Shown: positions 9,001-16,609 of the stretch, piece by piece
Layout of the letters: the number at the start of each line of letters is the position of its first letter
Position numbering within the stretch: position 1 is the first letter of the stretch
Origin: Panacagrimonas sp963975245
GTDB lineage: Bacteria > Pseudomonadota > Gammaproteobacteria > Nevskiales > Nevskiaceae
Direction of reading: 5' to 3'
Assembly (NCBI GenBank): GCA_963975245.1
Contig: CAXBFJ010000002.1
Location: 434,001 to 498,000, forward strand
Length of the DNA: 64,000 bases
Made by a program: the position numbers and the translations under genes
Notes under the pieces: model-generated
The model's database searches: none
What the model was told of the DNA's origin: nothing
The model's input: only the letters and a program-made list of their open reading frames with translations

Positions 9001-9253
9001 GCGTCACCGCAGGGATCTGACTGATGCCATTGTCGAGGGCGCCGCAAAGCGACTGCGCCCCAAGTTAATGACCGGGCTTGCGCTGTTCATGGGACTGGTC
9101 CCAATCATGTACTCGACCGGCACCGGCGCGGACGTGATGAAGCGCGTCGCCGCACCGATGCTAGGCGGGGTCGGTACGGCCTTGCTGATCGTGCTCATCG
9201 TGTTCCCAGCTGTCTTTGCCGTATGGAGAGGACGCCGACTCGATGAGAAGTAA
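6029..9253 (+). CDS. cusA: CusA-type heavy-metal efflux RND pump
   Basis: 1074 residues, the normal size for an HME-RND pump. There is one membrane helix near residues 42-58, two large periplasmic loops, and two blocks of membrane helices (about 370-530 and 880-1065). Three methionines fall at 598 (LYMPT), 648 (LSMIET) and 697 (TQMLATG). Their spacing of 50 and 49 equals that of Met573, Met623 and Met672 of E. coli CusA, which bind Cu(I)/Ag(I), so a Cu/Ag pump is favoured over a Co/Zn/Cd pump. The N-terminal 28 residues are a polar His/Asn/Gly-rich tail (HSDGHNDH). It overlaps cusB by 7 nt and is the last gene of the operon. Confidence 0.93.
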   Translation: MVNANKKTTTPGNGDGSGHSDGHNDHTRGVLAHLIAWCARNWLLTVLMVAVASAWGWRSLTAAPLDAIPDLSDVQVIVFTEWPGRSPDLVEDQITYPLTTTLLAAPGVKFVRGQSFLGLSFVYAIFEDGTDIYWARSRVLEYLNSAQGDLPEGVTPQLGPDATGVGWVYQYALVDTSGNNSLADLRSIQDFNLRYALESVEGVAEVASVGGYQKEYQVNLDPDRLASYGIPLKRVVEAVRQSNNDVGGRVLEISGHEQFVRGRGYVRSTADLEKVVLSVNENGVPIRVSDVGSVSLGPGQQRGSAELDGQGLAVGGIVVMRYGENALDVIERVKKRLEETADSLPEGVEVKTVYDRSGLIERAIDTLKVTLGEEMLIVSLVIIVFLLHLRSALVAIITLPIAILLAFIPMYYQGLTANIMSLGGIAVAIGAMVDAAIAIVENIHRRLSLWQEQPEDKREDRTALIIDAMQEVGPSIFFALLIIAVSFLPVFALQDSEGRLFKPLAWTKTYSMFFAALLSVTLIPALAVLVIRGKIRGDKSWLNRILVAGYAPLVRGAVRFRWPVIVIGALVMVSSVIPLRQLGNEFMPPLNEGSILYMPTALPGMSIGEAQKVLQTMDDMLMQFPEVERVFGKVGRSTSPTDPAPLSMIETNVTLKPQSEWRDGMTWDKLIAEMDEQLRFPGMPNIWWMPIQTRTQMLATGIRSSLGIKVFGPDLATIEATATDIEEALLADELTAPFTRSAFAERTTGGYFLDFDIDREAASRFGLNVGDVQDVIVSAIGGQLVSQTVEGRERYGIRVRYNRDYRDNLEALERVFVTTTRGAQIPIKQVADIRFRTGPPMIRNEDGQLVGFVFVDVGDGIGIPDYVEQAKAVVRDRVNIPDGYRIAWAGQFESFERAKARLEVLVPLTIFLIFFMLYFHRKSLVEALVVMLALPFSLVGASWLLWLLGYKLSVAVAVGIIAVAGLAVELGLLMMLYLDIAWRQGIADGRMRHRRDLTDAIVEGAAKRLRPKLMTGLALFMGLVPIMYSTGTGADVMKRVAAPMLGGVGTALLIVLIVFPAVFAVWRGRRLDEK

Positions 9254-9699
9254 CGACCGGCTGACCTTTCCAGAAAATGCGTCTAGAGGAGGGGGCTGGA
9301 AAGCGCCCGCCCAATGCTCTGTCGCGCAGAAAATTCACTCGGAATCGTTGATGAATCTGTATGAATTGAGTTGCTGGAAAGCGGACATCTCGTTTCCGCC
9401 GGAATGGCGCATGAGCGAGCATTAGGTTATCGCCGGTTTCGGCCTACAGAATCCTCAATTCTTGAGGCCGCAAAGGGCCAGGCCCTGCCTTTAGCGCGTG
9501 GGATCGGTCTGGATCCGGCCACTCAAGGTTGACTGAAAGCACGAGGGGGAACTGGCAATCGATGCAGTGGTAGACCGAAATCGACCAAGGACTGAGCCTA
9601 GAGCACAAGTCGTTAATTCTGCGAGAGCTTTCTGAGCGGGCAATTTGCAAACCAATTCCCATATTCTCAAAGGGAATTGCCATTCTCAGACCCAATTAC
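9254..9699. other. 446-bp non-coding stretch after cusA
   Basis: No convincing gene is seen. Short open frames exist on both strands but lack a ribosome site and family signature. Two small dyads are visible. One is CCTCAA-ttc-TTGAGG (9453-9467), followed by a weak AGGGC-cag-GCCCT (9474-9486) without a T run. The other is CAATTCCC (9653-9660) paired with GGGAATTG (9672-9679), in an AT-richer patch with several AATT steps. This is the boundary between the metal block and the HNH gene, whose 3' end faces it. Confidence 0.5.
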
Positions 9700-10257
9700 C
9701 TACGCACACCAGCGCTTTTTCTTCGCGAAATGCATCAGAAATTCCATCTGATCGACAAGGATCTTGCGGTTGGACAGAATCAGGTACTCGGCGAGATTGG
9801 GTATGTAAGGCACGGCCAATAGCTTCATGCGTGCCTCCTCCGGAGTGCGGTCCGCCTTGCGGTGGTTGCAACGCTCGCAAGCCGTTACGCAGTTTTCCCA
9901 GACACTAAGACCTCCTCTTGAAGCGGGGAGAATGTGGTCGCGCGTCAACTGATTCGCGGCAAATTGCTGGCCGCAGTACAGGCAAAGATTGCGATCTCGC
10001 TGAAAGAGGGTGCGGTTGGTCAGCAGGGGGGCGCCGGTCGCGAACTTTCGTGAGCGGTCCGCGACGGCGATGATCGAGCCAATCTCGAAACTTGAGCGGT
10101 TGCCGGTTTTGGCGCAGATGCCGCCCAGAATCTGGAACCGTTCTTCCCCGGCTTCCCAGCGCACGCGGTCCCGGGCATACAAAGTGACCGCCGATTGCCA
10201 GCGGATCCAGGCGACCGGTTGTCCGCCTGCGTCAAGCTTGAGGATGGAGGGAATCAT
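9700..10257 (-). CDS. HNH endonuclease
   Basis: 185 residues. The C-terminal half is a zinc-ribbon HNH domain: CLYCG, then LTRDHILPASRGG carrying the catalytic Asp-His pair, WENCVTACERCNH, and a final Arg/Lys-rich helix. The four CxxC cysteines should hold a structural zinc, and the DH and N residues match the metal-finger nuclease core. The N-terminal ~90 residues (WIRWQSAVTLYARDRVRWE) are the usual extension of the stand-alone bacterial HNH family often annotated in proteobacteria; substrate and role are not established. There is no restriction or toxin partner beside it. It is separated from the alpha-E gene by 240 bp that contain no gene. Confidence 0.85.
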   Translation of the reverse strand: MIPSILKLDAGGQPVAWIRWQSAVTLYARDRVRWEAGEERFQILGGICAKTGNRSSFEIGSIIAVADRSRKFATGAPLLTNRTLFQRDRNLCLYCGQQFAANQLTRDHILPASRGGLSVWENCVTACERCNHRKADRTPEEARMKLLAVPYIPNLAEYLILSNRKILVDQMEFLMHFAKKKRWCA

Positions 10258-10497
10258 GATCCTGATGGTGTCCGTGATTCGGTGGGAAGTCCTCTCTATC
10301 TGGCGCTTTTACTTGAATACTTTGCGAAATTTGCCTGTTTCATGTGACCGCTTCAAGGCGGCTGTGTCTTAATAGTGTTCGTTTTTAATATTATTCAATA
10401 GAAAGTAACACAGCTGGGTCGAGGCTGCGCATGTAGGGCAAAGGAACGCTTCGTACACGGGCTAGCCAGGTCGCTGGCTGTTTCGGCCCGGGCTAGC

Positions 10498-11427
10498 TCA
10501 TACCTTGAAATAGGCCTCGGCCAGCGCTTCATGAACCTGCCCAAGGCCGATCTGGATTTCATCAATGAATTCAGACAGGCCCTCTTCAACAAGATGGCTG
10601 ATATCTGCGTCCTGGATCACGCTGCGGACACGCGACAAGGTGCGTTCAACCTGCCGGTTCTGTGGCAGATGCTGGGTCGTTGCGCTGATAGCCATCAGGC
10701 AGGAATTTACGCTGCGGGGAAACTGCCTGTCCTGCAGCAGAAACTTGAGCACCCCGGTGCGATTGACGCGCGTGCGGAAGTGGCGACGGTACATCTGGTA
10801 GGCCGTCAGGGACTGCAAAACGCTCATCCACTGGATGTTGTAGAACGGCGCTAGATCTTGCCGCTGGCCGGTATCGATCAGCGAAGTCGAGCGTACGTCG
10901 AGAATGCGCGTGGTCATGTCCGCCTGTTCGATGTTGGTGCCGATCTTCAGAAACTGAAAGCCAACATCGCGGCTCATATTAGTGAAGATGGTGCCGTGCA
11001 CCAGCACCGCGCCGTCGATGACGCGCTGCAAAAACTCCTGCCGCCGGGAGCGCGAAACCACGAGTTCGCCTCGGCCCTGCACAAAGTAGTGCAGGTCGTT
11101 GAGTTTTTCCCAGACCTCTCTTGGCAGGGAGTCGCGGACGGTGCGCAGAATCTCCCGGGCCTGCAGAAGCGACGACATGATCGAGCCGCTGTATCGCTCG
11201 TCCATCATGAGAAATCTCAGAATATTGCTTTCAGAGAAATCCGAATAATGTTCCTGGTAGATCTCGTCCGCGCCCACGATCTGGATCAGGGGCTGCCAGC
11301 CGAACACCGTGTTTTTGGGCAAATCCAGCAGCAAGTTGGCATTGACGTTGATCAGTCGAGCGGTGTTCTCCGCGCGCTGCAGGTAGCGGCCAAACCAGTA
11401 AAGATCATCTGCGACTCGTGACAGCAT
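10498..11427 (-). CDS. Alpha-E domain protein (DUF403)
   Basis: 309 residues, typical for the alpha-E family. It starts MLSRVADDLYWFGRYLQRAENTARLINVN, the family signature with the conserved RAE, and is almost wholly alpha-helical with repeated ERxL-like heptads. Alpha-E proteins are coupled to circularly permuted ATP-grasp enzymes and are predicted to take part in ATP-dependent peptide or amide ligation; no reaction has been firmly shown. Its ATG overlaps the upstream ATP-grasp stop by one base (TAATG), so the two are translated together. A transglutaminase-like gene that commonly completes this operon is absent here. Confidence 0.9.
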   Translation of the reverse strand: MLSRVADDLYWFGRYLQRAENTARLINVNANLLLDLPKNTVFGWQPLIQIVGADEIYQEHYSDFSESNILRFLMMDERYSGSIMSSLLQAREILRTVRDSLPREVWEKLNDLHYFVQGRGELVVSRSRRQEFLQRVIDGAVLVHGTIFTNMSRDVGFQFLKIGTNIEQADMTTRILDVRSTSLIDTGQRQDLAPFYNIQWMSVLQSLTAYQMYRRHFRTRVNRTGVLKFLLQDRQFPRSVNSCLMAISATTQHLPQNRQVERTLSRVRSVIQDADISHLVEEGLSEFIDEIQIGLGQVHEALAEAYFKV

Positions 11428-12947
11428 TACTGTGCCCCCTCGCTGCCCTGTGACTGGCTTTGTGATTGCGTCGCCGCGGAATCCGATTCGGCATCGGCTT
11501 CTTCATCCACGACCCAGGTGTCTTTGGCGCCGCCACCCTGCGATGAATTGACCACCAAAGAGCCGCGCACCATGGCGACGCGCGTCAGCCCGCCGGTGGT
11601 GACGTAGGTGGACTCGCCGCTCGAAAGAATGAAGGGTCGCAGGTCGAGATGACGCGGCTCGACGGTGTCGTCCGGCATCAGGATGGGAGCGGTGGAAATG
11701 TCCAGCGTCGGCTGCGCCATGTAATTACGTGGATTGGCCTGGATCAGTTTGCGGAAAGACTCGCGCTCCTTCTTGGTGGCGCGCGGACCGATGAGCATCC
11801 CGTATCCGCCGGATTCATTGGCTGGTTTGACCACCAACTTGTCCAGGTTGTCGAGAACGTAGCCACGGTCCTTGTCATTCATGCACAGATAGCTCGGTAC
11901 GTTTGGCAGGATCGGGTCCTGATCCAGGTAGTACTTGATCATCTTTGGCACGTAGGAATAGACAACCTTGTCATCGGCGGCGCCGGCGCCCGGGGCGTTG
12001 GCAAGCGCCAGATTCCCCTTGAGCCAGGCGCGCATCAGCCCCTTGGTGCCCAGTACGGAGTCTTCCAGAAAGACTTCAGGGTCGAGGAAGAGATCATCAA
12101 TGCGGCGATAGATGACATCCACGCGTTCCGGACCGTAGATGGTGCGCATGTAGCAGCAGTCATCATCGGCCACGAACAGATCAGGGCCTTCAACCAGTTC
12201 GATGCCCATGCGCTGCGCCAGCCAGGCGTGCTCGAAATAGGCGCTGTTGTAGATGCCGGGGGTCAGCAGGACGATGTTGGGTTGATCCAGCGGGCGCGGA
12301 GACATGGCGGCCAGCATGTCGTAGAGCTGGGAGGGGTAGTCGTCGACCGGCAGAATCGTGTTGTTCTCAAACAATTCCGGGAAGGCGCGCTTCATGACCA
12401 TGCGGTTTTCGATCATGTAGCTGACGCCCGAAGGGACGCGCAGATTGTCCTCGAGTACATACACCGTGCCGTCTTTGCCGCGCACGAGGTCGGATCCGCA
12501 AATGTGCGCCCAGACCTTATGAGGCGGCGACATGCCGACGCACTGCTTGCGGAAGTTGACGGACTCGGCGAGCAGTTCGGCCGGGAAGATCTTGTCCTTG
12601 ATGATCTTCTGGTCGTTGTAGATGTCCTGGATGAAGTGATTGAGCGCGGCCGCTCGCTGCACCAGGCCGGCCTCGGTCTTTTGCCACTCTCGCAGGGCGA
12701 TAACACGGGGGATCAGGTCAAACGGCCAGGTCCGGTCTACATTCTTGCCTTCCGAATAAACGGTAAAGCTGATGCCCATGACCTTGGTCGCAAGTTCGGC
12801 AGCCAGCCTGCGCTCAACCAGTTCGGAATCGGTGAGGTCGTCGAGGTAGTCCGCCAGACGCTGGGCAGCCGGACGGGCTTTGCCCGGCTCTTCGAACAAC
12901 TCGTCAAAAAAATCCTCGCAGCGGTATTGTTGCCAATCAATGGCCAT
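11427..12947 (-). CDS. Circularly permuted type-2 ATP-grasp protein
   Basis: 506 residues. Signature segments of the DUF404/DUF407 ATP-grasp family: ALNHFIQDIYNDQKI, HICGSDLVRG, VLEDNLRVPSGVSYMIENR, YSYVPKMIKYYL, and KPANESGGYGMLIGP, whose Lys/Glu/Gly residues form the permuted ATP site. The C-terminus ends in a low-complexity Ser/Gln/Glu tail (about 480-506) that many relatives lack. Family knowledge: predicted amidoligase acting with alpha-E protein; the substrate is unknown. It is the first gene of a two-gene operon and is divergent from minC, with a 174-bp spacer. Confidence 0.9.
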   Translation of the reverse strand: MAIDWQQYRCEDFFDELFEEPGKARPAAQRLADYLDDLTDSELVERRLAAELATKVMGISFTVYSEGKNVDRTWPFDLIPRVIALREWQKTEAGLVQRAAALNHFIQDIYNDQKIIKDKIFPAELLAESVNFRKQCVGMSPPHKVWAHICGSDLVRGKDGTVYVLEDNLRVPSGVSYMIENRMVMKRAFPELFENNTILPVDDYPSQLYDMLAAMSPRPLDQPNIVLLTPGIYNSAYFEHAWLAQRMGIELVEGPDLFVADDDCCYMRTIYGPERVDVIYRRIDDLFLDPEVFLEDSVLGTKGLMRAWLKGNLALANAPGAGAADDKVVYSYVPKMIKYYLDQDPILPNVPSYLCMNDKDRGYVLDNLDKLVVKPANESGGYGMLIGPRATKKERESFRKLIQANPRNYMAQPTLDISTAPILMPDDTVEPRHLDLRPFILSSGESTYVTTGGLTRVAMVRGSLVVNSSQGGGAKDTWVVDEEADAESDSAATQSQSQSQGSEGAQ

Positions 12948-13121
12948 GTGTGAGGCTCGCGCTCTTTAGTGCAGGTGGCTTCAACGCTAACGCATATCGC
13001 ATTGCAAATCACAGGCCAGCTGAAATAAATGTTGCACGACGCCTTGGTCCTGCATCCGGCCTGATCGTCGGCAGGGCACGAACGTATCGGGTTAAACTTG
13101 GCAAACGCCATCGCACAGACC

Positions 13122-13841
13122 ATGTCCAAATCCAGTTCCGCTCTTGAAATCAAGGGCCGTATGCTCTCCCTGACCCGGATCCGCGTCCTGGATGCGGATC
13201 TGACGGCCATCGAGACCCAGCTGCAGTCGTTCGTGCGGTCGCTGGGCGAAGCGGCAGCGGGCCTCCCGGTCTTGCTCGACGCTGACAGGGCGCTGAATCT
13301 GGGCCCCATTCTTGCGCTCATGCGTAGCGTGGACATACAACCCCTTGCCGTTGCCGACGGTGCTCTGGCACAGGCAGGAAAATCGCTGGGCCTTGCGGTG
13401 ATGCCCAATGACCTGGTCTCCGACATCAAGCTCCGGTCAGCCGCGCAGGCTCCGGCGCCAGCCGAACCCACACCGCCCGCAGCGCCAGCGCCTGGTCTGG
13501 CAGAACGAAAACCTGCTCGTGTGGTGAGCACGCCGATCCGTTCCGGCCAGCAGGTCTACGCTGAAGGGTCTGACCTGATTGTGATGACCACCGTCAGCCC
13601 AGGTGCGGAGGTGATCGCCGATGGCTGCGTGCATGTGTACGGGACGCTGCGCGGACGCGCCATTGCGGGCGCACGGGGAGATAAATCTGCACGCGTTTTC
13701 TGCCGAACCATGGAGGCAGAATTGATCGCAGTAGCCGGAATTTACGCGGTTTCCGAGCAGGTCAGGGGGGCGCTGCGCGGCCAGCCTGTGCAGGCATGGC
13801 TGGTGGAAGGCAAACTCAACATCGAGAAGTTGGATATTTAG
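13122..13841 (+). CDS. minC: Septum site-determining protein MinC
   Basis: 239 residues. N-terminal FtsZ-antagonist domain (about 1-105, ALEIKGRMLSLTRIRVLDADL), a Pro/Ala-rich linker (about 112-140), then the C-terminal beta-helix that binds MinD (QQVYAEGSDLIVMTTVSPGAEVIADGCVHVYGTLRGRA, GDKSARVFC). It blocks FtsZ rings away from midcell. The ATG at 13122 is chosen because the family homology begins just after it; an in-frame TTG at 13098 would add eight residues. No clear Shine-Dalgarno is present before either. It leads a minCDE operon. Confidence 0.93.
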   Translation: MSKSSSALEIKGRMLSLTRIRVLDADLTAIETQLQSFVRSLGEAAAGLPVLLDADRALNLGPILALMRSVDIQPLAVADGALAQAGKSLGLAVMPNDLVSDIKLRSAAQAPAPAEPTPPAAPAPGLAERKPARVVSTPIRSGQQVYAEGSDLIVMTTVSPGAEVIADGCVHVYGTLRGRAIAGARGDKSARVFCRTMEAELIAVAGIYAVSEQVRGALRGQPVQAWLVEGKLNIEKLDI

Positions 13842-13896
13842 ACGTGCGCCGTGTGAAGTGATGCAGGGCGCAGAACATTTTCAAAGAGGGAATCAA

Positions 13897-14706
13897 TTGG
13901 CAAAGATCATCGTGGTGACATCGGGCAAGGGTGGTGTTGGCAAGACCACGACCAGCGCGTCCTTTGCAACGGGCCTTGCAACGCGCGGCAAAAAAACGGT
14001 GGTCATCGATTTTGACGTCGGCCTGCGCAATCTTGATCTGATCATGGGCTGCGAGCGGCGTGTGGTGTTCGACTTCGTCAACGTCATTCAGGGCGAGGCC
14101 AATCTGCGCCAGGCGCTGATCAAGGACAAGCAGATGGAGAATCTCTTCATCCTTGCCGCCAGCCAGACTCGCGACAAAGAGGCACTGACCCAAGACGGCG
14201 TGGAACGGGTGCTCAATGAGCTGGCCAAGGAGTTCGACTACATCATCTGCGACTCGCCGGCGGGAATCGAGCGTGGCGCACACCTGGCGATGTATTTCGC
14301 CGATGAGGCACTGGTGGTGACCAACCCGGAAGTCTCTTCGGTGCGAGATTCGGACCGCGTGCTCGGGCTGCTGTCCAGCAAGACGCGCAGGAGCGAGGGA
14401 GGTGATGCCAAGGTCAAGGAGCATCTCGTCCTTACGCGCTACAACCCGCAGCGCGTCGAGCAGGGAGAAATGTTGTCGGTGGATGACGTCAAGGACATCT
14501 TGGCTGTGCCGCTGCTGGGAGTCATCCCGGAATCGACGGCTGTCCTGACCTCATCTAATTCAGGTGCACCGGTGATCCTGGACCAGAGTAATCAGGCCGG
14601 ACAGGCCTATGATGATCTGGTAGCACGGTTCCTTGGCGAAGACCGCCCGCATCGTTTCATGGATGTGCAGAAAAAGGGCTTGTTCGGCAAGCTTTTTGGA
14701 GGCTGA
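13897..14706 (+). CDS. minD: Septum site-determining ATPase MinD
   Basis: 269 residues, almost the same as E. coli MinD (270). Deviant Walker A KGGVGKTT near residue 11, Walker A' VVIDFDVGLRNLDL, Walker B region YIICDSPAGIERGA, and a C-terminal amphipathic helix (KKGLFGKLFGG) for ATP-dependent membrane binding. It recruits MinC and MinE. The start is a TTG at 13897: an AAGAGGG ribosome site lies 6 nt upstream and the product begins MAKIIVVTSG, as in other MinD proteins. The in-frame ATGs at 13858 and 13861 would add an unrelated 13-residue leader. Confidence 0.95.
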   Translation: MAKIIVVTSGKGGVGKTTTSASFATGLATRGKKTVVIDFDVGLRNLDLIMGCERRVVFDFVNVIQGEANLRQALIKDKQMENLFILAASQTRDKEALTQDGVERVLNELAKEFDYIICDSPAGIERGAHLAMYFADEALVVTNPEVSSVRDSDRVLGLLSSKTRRSEGGDAKVKEHLVLTRYNPQRVEQGEMLSVDDVKDILAVPLLGVIPESTAVLTSSNSGAPVILDQSNQAGQAYDDLVARFLGEDRPHRFMDVQKKGLFGKLFGG

Positions 14707-14707
14707 C

Positions 14708-14986
14708 ATGGACTGGTTAAAAATCTGGAACAGAAAAAAGCCACCCACTGCCAATACTGCGCGCGACCGGCTCATGATGGTGGTCGCCATCCAGCGAGAC
14801 GAGGATGGGCGGCGGCGCGGACCCTCGGGAGCTGCCTCTTATCTCCCGGCGCTGCGCGAAGAGTTGCTGTCAGTCGTGCGCAAATACGTTTCGGTCCCGG
14901 ACTCGGCAGTGAACGTGAACGTCCAGCGCGATGCAGGTCTTGAAGTGCTGGAGATGAATATCACCCTTCCGGAGCAGGCGGGCTGA
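14708..14986 (+). CDS. minE: Cell-division topological specificity factor MinE
   Basis: 92 residues. N-terminal membrane-targeting helix (MDWLKIWNRKK), the MinD-activating segment (TARDRLMMVVAIQRDE), and a C-terminal dimerisation domain ending VNVNVQRDAGLEVLEMNITLP. It stimulates MinD ATPase to drive pole-to-pole oscillation. The start lies one base after the minD stop. An inserted GRRRGPSG segment makes the middle slightly longer than in E. coli MinE (88 residues). A weak GTCGGCG/CGCCGAC dyad without a T run lies just downstream (14994-15015). Confidence 0.95.
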   Translation: MDWLKIWNRKKPPTANTARDRLMMVVAIQRDEDGRRRGPSGAASYLPALREELLSVVRKYVSVPDSAVNVNVQRDAGLEVLEMNITLPEQAG

Positions 14987-15042
14987 ATCGGCGGTCGGCG
15001 GATCGATGCGCCGACGACGTTCGCTGGACCCGTTCGCCGCAG

Positions 15043-16371
15043 CTATTGCGGCCCTTGTGTGCTGGCCTCAAGAAGCCACTCGCGCACCGACAGGTTGCCT
15101 ACCTCGCGCATGAAACGGTCTTCCGCTGCATCGAGCAGGGCGAGGGTGCGCTGGCCCATGGGAAGGCGCTGACTCAGAGGCTCGTCGCTCGACCGAATGG
15201 CCTGCCACAGCTCGCTGACCTTGACTGACTGAAGGTCGCGCGCAGGAATAAGTTGTAGGCGATCCGGGCCTGATTCAACCAGAAAGCGGCGGTCAATCAG
15301 CAGTTGCATGACTCTGGTGACCTGCTCGGTTTCAATCTGCAGCACCTCGGAGAACTCTTCTTCGGTCAGGCCCGGCTTTCCGTCCACATAGCGCTGGCCG
15401 GCTGTGCCCATGATCATCAGGGCGATGTACTCGGACTGCCGGCCCGAGGGCAGCGGCGACTTGGGCTTGGGTTTCATGTGCATGGGATGCTGCACATAAA
15501 AGGCCAGCTGACAGCCGATGAGCAGGATGAGCCATCCCACATAGAGCCAGATCAGCAGGAAGATGATGATGGCAAAGCTGGAATAGATCGCGTTGTAGTT
15601 GGTGGCACCCGCGACGAACGAAGCAAAAGCAAGGCTCGCGGTCTGCCACATGATGCCAGCGGCAATGCCGCCAATTGCGGCAGCCCGCAGGCGCACCTTG
15701 GTGTTGGGCACGAAGATATACAGGAAGGTGAACATGCCCATGATCATCAGGTAGGGCACCAGCTTTGCGGCTCCGGTGATCAGGAAGCCCAGCGGAGCAA
15801 TGCCGCCCACCTCGGCCATGACGCTGCTCTTGAGCACGGCACCGGTGATGCCGAGCGCCGAGAACACCACGATCGGTCCGACCATCAACACGCTCAGATA
15901 CTCACTGATGCGCTGCCCGATCGGCCGGATACGCTCAATCCGCCAAACGAAATTGAAGCTCGATTCCACTTTTTGGATCATCGAAACAGCGGTATAGAAC
16001 AGCAATGCGACGCCTAGAGAGCCGAGGACGCCGACCTGGGTTTTTTCCACGAAGCCAATCAGCTTGTCGGTGATCTCTGCACCCTGAGGCCCCAGCGGAG
16101 CCAGGAACTGATGCAGGGTCGGTTCAAGTTGATTCTGCACGCCCAATGCCTTGAGTACCGAAAAGCTCAGGGCCAGAAGCGGCACCAGAGACAGCAGCGT
16201 CGTATAGACCAGACTCATCGCCCGCATTGAGAGCTGCCCCTCAAACAGGTCGCGTGCAAGCGCGAAGGCATATTGCGCAGACCGGATCAGGGTGGCCTGA
16301 AAGCGCGGGAGGGCTTCGCGCTCTTGCCAGAGTCGCGTGCGGAGTTGGCTCAATCGGTCAGTGGGAAGCAT
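15043..16371 (-). CDS. YihY/BrkB-family membrane protein (UPF0761)
   Basis: About 442 residues from the ATG at 16371. Six predicted membrane segments with family motifs: AMSLVYTTLLSLVPLLALSFSVL, LFYTAVSMIQKVESSFNFVWRI, FLYIFVPNTKVRLRAAAIGG, and FASFVAGATNYNAIYSSFAII. A cytoplasmic C-terminal region (about 300-442) looks like a winged-helix module (GLTEEEFSEVLQIETEQVTRVMQLLIDRRFL). The family was long annotated as ribonuclease BN, which is wrong; its function is unknown, with proposed transport or envelope roles. Upstream in-frame starts exist (ATG 16437, TTG 16500), but the segment between is Pro/Thr-rich and no ribosome site marks any of them. Divergent from the phasin gene. Confidence 0.87.
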   Translation of the reverse strand: MLPTDRLSQLRTRLWQEREALPRFQATLIRSAQYAFALARDLFEGQLSMRAMSLVYTTLLSLVPLLALSFSVLKALGVQNQLEPTLHQFLAPLGPQGAEITDKLIGFVEKTQVGVLGSLGVALLFYTAVSMIQKVESSFNFVWRIERIRPIGQRISEYLSVLMVGPIVVFSALGITGAVLKSSVMAEVGGIAPLGFLITGAAKLVPYLMIMGMFTFLYIFVPNTKVRLRAAAIGGIAAGIMWQTASLAFASFVAGATNYNAIYSSFAIIIFLLIWLYVGWLILLIGCQLAFYVQHPMHMKPKPKSPLPSGRQSEYIALMIMGTAGQRYVDGKPGLTEEEFSEVLQIETEQVTRVMQLLIDRRFLVESGPDRLQLIPARDLQSVKVSELWQAIRSSDEPLSQRLPMGQRTLALLDAAEDRFMREVGNLSVREWLLEASTQGPQ

Positions 16372-16493
16372 GCGTCGAGTGTATGGAAAGTCGGGTCTTG
16401 TTGCCGCTTCGGCAGGCGGGGTGGTGGAGCGCTCCATATCAGGGCGCTTGGCAAACAAACCGACGAACGGTGTGCGTTTTGCTTGCCCCAATA

Positions 16494-16522
16494 TTGACAA
16501 TGCTGCAGTGCAACATTAGGAT
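16494..16522 (+). promoter_or_regulatory. Sigma-70 promoter of the phasin gene
   Basis: TTGACA (16494-16499), a 17-bp spacer and TAGGAT (16517-16522) make a near-consensus housekeeping promoter, about 88 bp before the phasin ATG. Its spacer is occupied almost exactly by a 17-bp palindrome (16500-16516), described separately. Confidence 0.72.
16500..16516. promoter_or_regulatory. PhaR-like operator palindrome, site 1
   Basis: ATGCTGCAGTGCAACAT is a 17-bp palindrome with 7 of 8 pairs matched. It contains CTGC-N3-GCA, close to the TGC-rich CTGCN(3-4)GCAG sites described for the PHA regulator PhaR at phaP promoters. It fills the space between the -35 and -10 boxes, where a bound repressor would block RNA polymerase. 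Confidence 0.55.
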
Positions 16523-16533
16523 TTCGGCATCAC

Positions 16534-16550
16534 TTGCTGCATTGCAACAA
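16534..16550. promoter_or_regulatory. PhaR-like operator palindrome, site 2
   Basis: TTGCTGCATTGCAACAA repeats site 1 with one change in the 15-bp core, again with 7 of 8 pairs matched. It starts 34 bp downstream of site 1, about three helical turns, just past the expected transcription start. Two equal sites on one helix face suggest cooperative repression. Confidence 0.55.
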
Positions 16551-16609
16551 ATCAGGCGGTAGGTGAATTGAATCTTTTTCGTTTCATTTACTTATTACAG
16601 GATTTCACA

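Noticed and set aside
9243..9425. Short open frame overlapping the cusA end
   Set aside because: No Shine-Dalgarno or recognisable family; composition resembles non-coding DNA.
11649..12953. 434-residue open frame antisense to the ATP-grasp gene
   Set aside because: It is the shadow of a GC-rich coding strand. It has no ribosome site or family motif, while the opposite strand encodes a clear family protein.
15043..16371. Annotation as ribonuclease BN
   Set aside because: The YihY/BrkB family was misnamed as RNase BN; true RNase BN is a zinc phosphodiesterase with HxHxDH, which is absent here.
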